A stretch of 64,000 nucleotides of DNA from Begonia masoniana. Lineage: Eukaryota; Streptophyta; Magnoliopsida; Cucurbitales; Begoniaceae. Made by a program: the position numbers and the translations under genes. The stretch's first letter is position 1; each line of letters starts with the position of its first letter. The stretch is from assembly GCA_022432975.1 (NCBI GenBank), contig CM039512.1:34345730-34409729 (forward strand), given 5' to 3'. Of the stretch, positions 56,435 through 64,000 are shown one piece after another. Under the pieces are notes generated by a model, which was given only the letters and a program-made list of their open reading frames with translations, was not told where the DNA came from and did not search any database.

Positions 56435-57658
56435 TGACACGGGGTCCCTTAGAAAAGGGGCCCGTGTACAACCCACGAAAATCAAGAGAGATGCTCGGTT
56501 GTGTGTGAGTGAAGAATATTGAAATAAATGAAGAAAAAGACTAAAATAAAATGTAAGAAAATAACAACAAGCTAATATTGATATGGTCGACTATGAGATG
56601 GTGATTAATAGTGAGAAATATAAAGAGAAATAAGAAGAAGGAGATGATAATAGATGTTAGAGATGATAAGGAAATATAATGCACAAATAATAAGAAAATG
56701 ACATAAAAGTAAAGGTGGGTGTGTGGATATTGTGGAGCTGAAATTTAGAGGTGGATTTGTGTGCAAAGTGAAGACAATAAAAGTAAAGAAATACCCTTGG
56801 TGGATCCAAGGAGCGAGCTTACGGTTTAAGCTCCCGGATACACGTTTTCCGTGAGGAAAACGACCACCGTAGGCCGGGATTTTCTTCCTCGTTTCAACTC
56901 CCAATGGAGAAGATGAGGGAAAGGATAAGAGCTAACCTAGCAACCCTAGCTAGGCTAGCAATGGAGGCTAACTCCTCTTGGTTCAAAGAACCAAGGAAAA
57001 TACCAAAGGAAAACCAAAGATATTTAGGGGAAATAGTAGTATATTGATAGCCAAAAGTTGTCTACAAACACTAATACCATGCATTTATAGAAGTCCTAGG
57101 TGGATTAGGGCCCTTGGATCAAAAAGGATGGATGGCCAAGATCAAGGCAAACAAGCACACATCCTAGGGAGGAGATGAATGCCATACCTAAATGGATCAA
57201 TGGAGGGAATCTTGCCACATCATCAATCTATGTTGCCACTAACTTTTGTACTTGCAAAATTATACCTTTTTTTGTGGGCTCTTCTTTGGGCCAAGGCTTC
57301 CATTGGACTCCATTTATTGTAGGGCCTTTTCCTTTGAATATTTTGTTGAACTTCCTCCAACCCAAATCCACCACCATACATCTAGTCCTAACCACACAAT
57401 CTAATGCATGAAATGCAATTATAAAATCCTTACAATAAAGGCGAATGTATGCCAAATAAGTTCAAAAATAAAAATTACAAAAATAGGGCCCGGGAAGACA
57501 AATTCCCATAGGGCAAAGTGACGGCTCCTCCAAGCGATCCAAATGCAATCCTTTTTCATAAATTTTCCTACAAAAATAAAAACACGTAATAAATAGAAAA
57601 TTTAGATAAGGCACGGGATGCTACTAATTTTCTTTTAATATGCATCCGAGGCATGTCA
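56435..57658 (-). repeat. Left (3') LTR of element D
   Basis: It is 1224 bp, identical in length to the right LTR. Short frames in it (56605-56904, 56978-57178, 57175-57411) have identical twins in the other LTR and match no family I know. Confidence 0.95.
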
Positions 57659-58005
57659 TCCTCTCCGGGTGATTTGAGGATTTGACCTCAAATCCGTTGG
57701 TTGACTTCTTCTCAAGGATGACTCCAACAATTTCTCATCTATTAGTTTGTTTATTACTTTGATAGGTTTGAGTTTGAAGGCAATAGGATATGTTCTTCGT
57801 TAAAAATTCCAGGTGACATGGAGGATGGATGGTCTTACTAAAATTTTCTTTGGTAAGGGTGGAAAAGTTGAATCCGAGGACTACTTGGGAGGGCGTTTGC
57901 TCAAAGATGGAATGAAATTTTCCCAAGTAGGTGAATCCGACAAATAGTGAGGTGGAAATGCTAAAATCCTTCAACCAAAGAAATAGTCCAATTAATATTA
58001 AGACC
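57659..58005 (-). other. PPT-side untranslated region of element D
   Basis: It begins TCCTCTCCGGGTGATTTGAGG, giving a purine tract on the minus strand. The palindrome GGATTTGACCTCAAATCC follows at 57678-57695; the same block occupies the same place in element F. No coding sequence is seen. Confidence 0.75.
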
Positions 58006-60324
58006 TCAAAGAAATTTACTTACCAATAGAACTTTAACCCTAGTCCTATGGTAAAATTTGGGGTAATGGAATGGTGGAAAGTGAGGTGTTGGTAAGCCAC
58101 CAAATTTAAGGGTGGGGCATTTTTTGTCTACATAGGGAATAAAATTCCTACTTGATGGTGTAGCTCTAAGAAAGGTGGTAGGAAGGCAATAGTTAGGTTC
58201 AAGGCCATAAACCAACATCTTCCTAATGGATGGAAACGGAGAGAAAATTTCCTCAAGATTTGGAAAGGATAGAAAAGGAGTGATGATCATGCTACCTAGT
58301 CCAAAAATAGTGTCTTCATTTAAATTTGAATTCTCATGAGACCATAAAAATTCTTTCCCCAATTGGCAAGGCAATTCGTTGGCAAATAAAGGATTTGGGT
58401 GTTCTTTGATAAAAGAAGTTTTCTCAAGATGTGGTAGGAAAGGAATTGACACTTTTTCCTCGTACAAAGGATTGTTACGCCAATTGATATGAGGGAGCTC
58501 TTCATTAAACCCGCATTTTGACACTAATAAATTCTCTTTTGTTTTTCCCTTTTGGCGGGTGGCCTCATCTTGAGCAACTTGCTCGGGGGTCATCGGTAGT
58601 AACTTAATCTTTCTTCCTCCAAAATTAAAGGTATAACGGTTGAGGAATCCATCATAGTTTACCCTTCGATCAAAGTGCCATGGTCGTCCTAGTAAAATGT
58701 GGCTGGCACTCATAGGAACAACGTCACAAATAACCGAATCTTGATAATTTCCTATGGTGAAATCTACGGTTACTCGCTTAGTTATTACATGTTCATGGGT
58801 ATCGTCCAACCATTGAAGCTTATAGGGTGTAGGATGGGTAACGGTTTCTAATCCCAATTTGTCGACCATGTCTTGGGAGGCCGCATTTATGCAACTTCCT
58901 CCGTCAATTATTATAGAACAAACTTTATCTTTTACAGCACATCGACTATGAAACAAATTTTCACGTTGACAGTCCTTGTCCACGTGCTTAGATGTTAATG
59001 CTCGCCTAATGACCATTAGCAAAGGTCCATCTTGTGGCTTGCATTCATCGGCGTCTTCGTCACTTTCTTCTAAAACTTCCTCCTTATCAATTTTGTTGTA
59101 TTGGCCTTCATCCTCTTCACTCTCCCATTCTCCCGTGGATTCTTTGATGACCATCACACGGTTGTTGGTGCACTCGTTAGCATAGTGCCCTTTCCCTAAG
59201 CACTTGAAACATTGAACATCACGTGCTCTTGGTCCTTTCGGTTGAGGTTCTTGGGTTTTGTTTGGTGGGGGATTGTGAAGGGTGTTTGATGCTTTTGGTG
59301 GCCAAGTTCGATTGGAAGGTTTTTTCTCTTCTTGTTTTGTGGTAATCTTGTCAGAATTATAATTTCTTGGTGGGAATTTGGGAAGGTCAATCCTACGCTT
59401 CCTCTTCAATTGCCTCTCCACCGTGAGGGCTAATTGAATGACCAATTCCATGGTCTCCAATTGTTGTAATTCAACCGCATCTCCAATGTCGCGGTTCAAG
59501 CCTCTTATGAATCTAGCGATGAGTTGTTCTTGGGGATCATCAATTGCACATCGCATATTAAGAGTTTCGAATTCGGTAAGATACTTATCTACCGAGAGGC
59601 TATTTTGTTTTAAGGTGTGAAGTTGATGGAAGAGTTCATGTCTATAGTGTCGGGGGACGAACCTATGATGCATTAAGTCTTTCATGGAAGTCCAAGTTGT
59701 AACGGGGTTTCCTAAGGTTCTCATTCGTTGGGCTTTAAGATTGGACCACCACAAAGCGGCGTGGCCCGTGAGTTCAAGAGAGGCTAATTGGATTTTTACT
59801 CGCTCGGAGTAATCATGGCATTCGAAAACTCTCTCAACTTTGTCAACCCAATCCAAATATGTGTGCCCGTCACACGTTCCATCGAAAGGGGGAATTGTAA
59901 TCTTAAAATTTCGAAGGTCGTCGTTGTCCCTACGACAATTTGGGCGATACTCTTCATCACCAACCCAATTCTCATCCTCCGAGTAATATCGTTGTCTCCT
60001 TCTTCGGGGTTCACTCCAATCTTCCTCTATGGGTGGTTGAGGGGTATGATTACGAAGTCTAGGACGCTCGGGAATGATCCTAGAGGAGGTTTCTTGAGAA
60101 GGGGCACGTTCATGGAATTCTCTACGAGGAGGATTTTTCAGCATTGTTTGGACTTGTTGGGCTAGGCTATTAACTATGTTTGTTAAGGCATCGATTTGTC
60201 CTTGCATGCCTCCTTGAGAGCTAGTCTCACCTTCATGACGTGTGCTTTCGGGAGGGGGAGTATCTCGAGCCCGATTTGATTCAAGGTGTAGTGTTTCACG
60301 ATTAAATCCACTTCGATTAGTCAT
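58006..60324 (-). CDS. gag: Gag-protease polyprotein of element D with unrecognised C-terminal extension
   Basis: The 772-residue intact frame opens with a charged region, predicted helix at 41-62 (QGQIDALTNIVNSLAQQVQT), and an arginine-rich stretch near 106-115. The gag core spans about 140-310 (ITIPPFDGTCDGHTYLDWV, AALWWSNLK). One CCHC zinc knuckle lies at 372-385 (CFKCLGKGHYANEC). A D/E-rich spacer (400-428) follows, then retropepsin at about 455-600 with active site IIIDGGS (D474) and SASHILLGRPWHFDRR. Residues from about 605 to 772 are proline- and aromatic-rich and match nothing I know. No RT follows. The start is the first ATG of the frame, and the 5' leader to the PBS is 1.2 kb. The role is particle assembly, RNA packaging and self-cleavage. 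Confidence 0.93.
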   Translation of the reverse strand: MTNRSGFNRETLHLESNRARDTPPPESTRHEGETSSQGGMQGQIDALTNIVNSLAQQVQTMLKNPPRREFHERAPSQETSSRIIPERPRLRNHTPQPPIEEDWSEPRRRRQRYYSEDENWVGDEEYRPNCRRDNDDLRNFKITIPPFDGTCDGHTYLDWVDKVERVFECHDYSERVKIQLASLELTGHAALWWSNLKAQRMRTLGNPVTTWTSMKDLMHHRFVPRHYRHELFHQLHTLKQNSLSVDKYLTEFETLNMRCAIDDPQEQLIARFIRGLNRDIGDAVELQQLETMELVIQLALTVERQLKRKRRIDLPKFPPRNYNSDKITTKQEEKKPSNRTWPPKASNTLHNPPPNKTQEPQPKGPRARDVQCFKCLGKGHYANECTNNRVMVIKESTGEWESEEDEGQYNKIDKEEVLEESDEDADECKPQDGPLLMVIRRALTSKHVDKDCQRENLFHSRCAVKDKVCSIIIDGGSCINAASQDMVDKLGLETVTHPTPYKLQWLDDTHEHVITKRVTVDFTIGNYQDSVICDVVPMSASHILLGRPWHFDRRVNYDGFLNRYTFNFGGRKIKLLPMTPEQVAQDEATRQKGKTKENLLVSKCGFNEELPHINWRNNPLYEEKVSIPFLPHLEKTSFIKEHPNPLFANELPCQLGKEFLWSHENSNLNEDTIFGLGSMIITPFLSFPNLEEIFSPFPSIRKMLVYGLEPNYCLPTTFLRATPSSRNFIPYVDKKCPTLKFGGLPTPHFPPFHYPKFYHRTRVKVLLVSKFL

Positions 60325-61543
60325 AGTTAAGTGAATTATTTAAATTCAATTTCTTGTCTAAGTTAATTTTCCTAAATTAGTGTGGTCTTTATCTTCTTAA
60401 TGTCTTAGGCAATTTTAGGCTCTAGGGAACATTCTTAGCTAAGACAAATTGGAAATAGGAATCATGCTAATTAGGATAACAACTTAACACTAATAACACT
60501 CAATAATAAAACTAAGAAATGAATATTTTCAACGATTTAATTTCACCACAAATTTTCAAGAAATTTTAATGAAGTTGTCAACTTTTACTAAGGATCAATT
60601 AGAGCAATATTATTGACAACTAATTAACTCTAAAAACAGCAAATACAAAAATTTAGAACATCATTTAAGTCAAAATAACATGCTGGAATTTAATTCAAAT
60701 ATAGCAGAATTTTAATGTGATGTCTAGCTCTAATTTGCTACTTTAATTCATGCTTTTGCCAAATTCTCGTTAACCGCTTTCATGCATTCTCTTAACAGCA
60801 TATATTAGGTAATTTATGAAGTAAAACATGAGCAATAACCAGCACAATAATAGACAAATTTGAGCTTAGCAAAAGAAGCACAAACGCAATGATAATTTGC
60901 AACAATAATCCTATTTTTCGATAGTAATAATTTTAAACCGAATTGAAGCACCAAAAATTCCAGAATATTAATATAGAGAATGGACAATATTTAAGTGCTA
61001 AAACAAGATTCAAATGATAACAAGAAATGTCAACAAAAATCGAAATTAAAGAAGCAATAAACCGAGGCAAATATAGTGAGAAACCGTGAAGATTAAGCAA
61101 CAAATATATAACCGGTTTTGCAATTTCTTTAGGCCGATTTTATGCTAACTTTTCTACCAAAATTTCAGCAGAGTTTCGGCTTAGATTCAAGGCAAAATAA
61201 GGATTCAAACTAAACAAAATAAAAGGGAAAAATCGTTGCACAAGAAGGAGAAGAAAACCGAGAAATAAAGAGAGGAAATTAAGAGATTTGGGAGCTATAC
61301 CTTGTGCGTTTTCATGTAGGATCGTCCACCATATTTTTCCATATTAGAACAAGCAATAATATAGCAAAAATGATGGTAGTAAAAATAAAATTTAGATTAG
61401 CACAAAATAGCTCAAGGTTAGCACAAATATATAGGAAATTAATGCGGAATAGAAAAAGAGCCGCTATCCCGGTTTTGTGCCGATTTTGACTAACGTCATG
61501 GCAACTAAAACCATATGGGAAGCCTTGTGGCTCTGATACCACT
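60325..61543 (-). other. Leader of element D between gag start and PBS
   Basis: About 1.2 kb of A/T-rich sequence lacks recognisable coding content. The PBS (61529-61541) lies next to the right LTR. Such leaders usually hold packaging signals, but I see no specific motif. Confidence 0.65.
61529..61541 (-). promoter_or_regulatory. Primer-binding site of element D
   Basis: The minus strand reads TGGTATCAGAGCC, exact to the initiator-Met tRNA complement, two bases from the LTR. Confidence 0.93.
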
Positions 61544-62767
61544 TGACACGGGGTCCCTTAGAAAAGGGGCCCGTGTACAACCCACGAAAATCAAGAGAGA
61601 TGCTCGGTTGTGTGTGAGTGAAGAATATTGAAATAAATGAAGAAAAAGACTAAAATAAAATGTAAGAAAATAACAACAAGCTAATATTGATATGGTCGAC
61701 TATGAGATGGTGATTAATAGTGAGAAATATAAAGAGAAATAAGAAGAAGGAGATGATAATAGATGTTAGAGATGATAAGGAAATATAATGCACAAATAAT
61801 AAGAAAATGACATAAAAGTAAAGGTGGGTGTGTGGATATTGTGGAGCTGAAATTTAGAGGTGGATTTGTGTGCAAAGTGAAGACAATAAAAGTAAAGAAA
61901 TACCCTTGGTGGATCCAAGGAGCGAGCTTACGGTTTAAGCTCCCGGATACACGTTTTCCGTGAGGAAAACGACCACCGTAGGCCGGGATTTTCTTCCTCG
62001 TTTCAACTCCCAATGGAGAAGATGAGGGAAAGGATAAGAGCTAACCTAGCAACCCTAGCTAGGCTAGCAATGGAGGCTAACTCCTCTTGGTTCAAAGAAC
62101 CAAGGAAAATACCAAAGGAAAACCAAAGATATTTAGGGGAAATAGTAGTATATTGATAGCCAAAAGTTGTCTACAAACACTAATACCATGCATTTATAGA
62201 AGTCCTAGGTGGATTAGGGCCCTTGGATCAAAAAGGATGGATGGCCAAGATCAAGGCAAACAAGCACACATCCTAGGGAGGAGATGAATGCCATACCTAA
62301 ATGGATCAATGGAGGGAATCTTGCCACATCATCAATCTATGTTGCCACTAACTTTTGTACTTGCAAAATTATACCTTTTTTTGTGGGCTCTTCTTTGGGC
62401 CAAGGCTTCCATTGGACTCCATTTATTGTAGGGCCTTTTCCTTTGAATATTTTGTTGAACTTCCTCCAACCCAAATCCACCACCATACATCTAGTCCTAA
62501 CCACACAATCTAATGCATGAAATGCAATTATAAAATCCTTACAATAAAGGCGAATGTATGCCAAATAAGTTCAAAAATAAAAATTACAAAAATAGGGCCC
62601 GGGAAGACAAATTCCCATAGGGCAAAGTGACGGCTCCTCCAAGCGATCCAAATGCAATCCTTTTTCATAAATTTTCCTACAAAAATAAAAACACGTAATA
62701 AATAGAAAATTTAGATAAGGCACGGGATGCTACTAATTTTCTTTTAATATGCATCCGAGGCATGTCA
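61544..62767 (-). repeat. Right (5') LTR of element D
   Basis: It is 1224 bp, ends GGCATGTCA, and is followed by the CCCAC duplication. It repeats the left LTR, including all its short frames, without a seen change. Confidence 0.95.
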
Positions 62768-62772
62768 CCCAC

Positions 62773-64000
62773 GGGTCAAAATATGCGTCGACTGCCCATG
62801 CACACCACCGCAGCCGTTCTCCTTCAACCATCCTGTACAACGGATGGAGGAACGTCGTCCTCACCTGCTTCGATATCACCTACACCATACAGACACACTA
62901 TGAGCTAAAGGCTCAGTAAGTTTCGTAAATGTAAATGCATGCTGTGCATATGAGTTTCAGAAATCATACAACTTTTTCTTTTCATTACGTCGCAGACAGA
63001 ATGTCACCGAGGTCTCAGCCTATTAGATGGAGAGGACACATCCCGCGGTTGGACTGCCCTCTTCACCTAACGGGGGCGGGGGGCGGGGGGGGGGGGGGGG
63101 GGGGGGGGTACACGTCACACCCGTAACAGCCGTGCCTGGGCCCCACCTCGCGTAACCAGATACAGATTACATAGATTCATTACGTTCATTCATTTCATTT
63201 TCTTAAACACATGCAGAAATCCGTTTTCATGCTATTTTAAAATACGTGATGCATGAACAGTTATAGACATAAAGTAAACAAACATATTAAGTACTATCAA
63301 GACAATGAAAGAAATTAAAACCATAACCTATAAAAGAACTAAACCTAACTACCCAACCTAAGCATTTAAACAAACGATTCTCCAAAGATCCTCGACGCGA
63401 CATCTACGTACGGTGTAGGCCTCTCGGCCAAGTAAGTCACGAGAACTTACCTTATGCACACTGAACTTCGAGCTCCGTCCACGAGCATTGTTCGTCTGAG
63501 GCAAAACACAACAGTTGTCATTAAAACGAGATTTAAACTGTTAAACGTCCAAATTTAACGAAACCTTAACTAAGGAAATTTTCCTAAAATTTTAACTTAA
63601 CTCTTTGAGACATTTTATCGAGCAATTCATGCTTGTGAACTTCTAAACTCCATTGACGGAAATTTCTCAAACCTCAAATATCCGATTTTCAACCTAAACG
63701 CCGTATACACTGTAGATTTTGTCCAATAACGCTCGATACTTCCGTTATATTCATAAACCCAATAAACCTAACAATTTCTAACTCTAACTTGTGTTTTTAA
63801 CGAAACCCTAAACGAAACCCTAATCGTTAAACACTCCGAAAACTATGAATAATCTTTCTAAAACCATCAAATCTTACCTAGAGTCGAGTTTGGGGAAGGA
63901 AACGTGAAGAACAGAGGAGGAACGATCGTCGAAAATTGAGTCACCGTGAGGGAATCGCCGGAGGAGGAAGATCGCAGAGGAGAAAAAGGTGTGGAGTGCT
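62773..64000 (-). repeat. Right LTR of element C, third part (truncated by window end)
   Basis: It resumes the LTR after element D and matches 48358 to about 49556 of the left LTR, with the acceptor-like site near 62877, donor-like sites near 63447 and 63875, and CCGGAGGAGGAAGATCGCAG at the end. A long G run (63065-63108, interrupted by two C) replaces the ACGAGGGGGGTACA of the left LTR. Confidence 0.92.

Larger units (their letters stand above)
56435..62767 (-). mobile_element. Element D: young non-autonomous gypsy element with intact gag-protease frame
   Basis: It runs from TGACACGGGGTCCC to GGCATGTCA, with a perfect CCCAC duplication (56430-56434, 62768-62772). Both LTRs are 1224 bp and I see no difference between them in the stretches compared. 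PBS TGGTATCAGAGCC (minus) is at 61529-61541, and the PPT side at 57659 is TCCTCTCC on this strand. The only gene is a 772-codon gag-protease frame without RT or integrase. The element would need a related autonomous element, probably of the G lineage, for copying. Confidence 0.96.
47527..64000 (-). mobile_element. Element C: Tekay/Del-like chromovirus, right LTR disrupted and cut by window end
   Basis: Left LTR 47527-49982, internal region 49983-54642, right LTR from 54643 onward. The right LTR is split by Cassandra-2 and by element D, continues at 62773, and needs about 430 bp more past the window to finish. Polyprotein order on the minus strand is gag, protease, RT, RNase H, integrase, chromodomain. 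It would target chromatin through the chromodomain. About nine in-frame stops and two frameshifts inactivate it, but almost the whole pol stays in one frame, so it is younger than E. Confidence 0.93.

Noticed and set aside
56605..57455. Four frames of 66-99 codons repeated at 61714-62564
   Set aside because: They lie in the LTRs of D. Their identity reflects recent LTR duplication rather than protein constraint, and no domain is recognised.
59788..60165. Plus-strand frame of 125 codons opposite the D gag
   Set aside because: It is the antisense shadow of the intact gag-protease frame.

Overview
The window is nuclear plant DNA (almost certainly a flowering plant) from a repeat-dense, probably heterochromatic region. 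The evidence is two Cassandra-type miniature retroelements with plant 5S rRNA-like sequence in their LTRs, several Ty3/gypsy chromovirus remnants (one with a recognisable chromodomain), Ty1/copia fragments including a Sirevirus-like LTR, and A/T-rich DNA with large LTRs. I find no host protein gene, tRNA or functional rRNA gene. Nearly every base that can be assigned belongs to nested LTR retrotransposons. The species cannot be named from this sequence.

Layout, using letters as local names. 1-888: right end of an LTR cut by the window edge. 889-22939: element G, an old plus-strand Ty3/gypsy element (CRM/Galadriel-like). It is split by solo LTR H (1804-5050, TSD CAAAG) and by element E (6822-20785, a decayed plus-strand Tekay/Del-like element). 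The right LTR of E is itself split by element F (13483-20519, minus strand, non-coding, three LTR copies, TSD ACCAG). 22940-25715: two decayed gypsy fragments. 25716-29740: Ty1/copia integrase remnant carrying Cassandra-1 (26208-27101, TSD GAAAA), then a minus-strand Sirevirus-like LTR and its PPT side. 29741-32160: unresolved. 32161-33830 and 45609-47526: pieces of a minus-strand gypsy element I, split by element A (33831-45603, TSD CAAGG, gag-only). A contains solo LTR B (37914-40456, TSD ATTAC). From 47527 past the window end: element C, a minus-strand Tekay-like chromovirus with recognisable gag-PR-RT-RNase H-integrase-chromodomain. Its right LTR is interrupted by Cassandra-2 (54658-55540, TSD CTATT) and by element D (56435-62767, TSD CCCAC).

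How the parts work together: C and E represent autonomous chromovirus families now inactivated mainly by C-to-T type nonsense changes. A, D, F and the Cassandras are non-autonomous and would need enzymes supplied in trans. D is the youngest: I saw no difference between its 1224-bp LTRs, and it keeps an intact 772-codon gag-protease frame that resembles the decayed gag-protease of G.

The most interesting structure is in the large LTRs. At least five families share, in the same order, a splice-donor-like site, a second donor-like site beside a GGCC..GGCCTACACC block, an acceptor-like TG(A/G)TGTAG|GT site, and then about 0.5 kb further on a family-specific cluster of GC-rich palindromes (CGATCGATCG, GTCGAC, GGCGCC). 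This suggests a conserved LTR-encoded leader with an intron and structured or self-complementary RNA elements.
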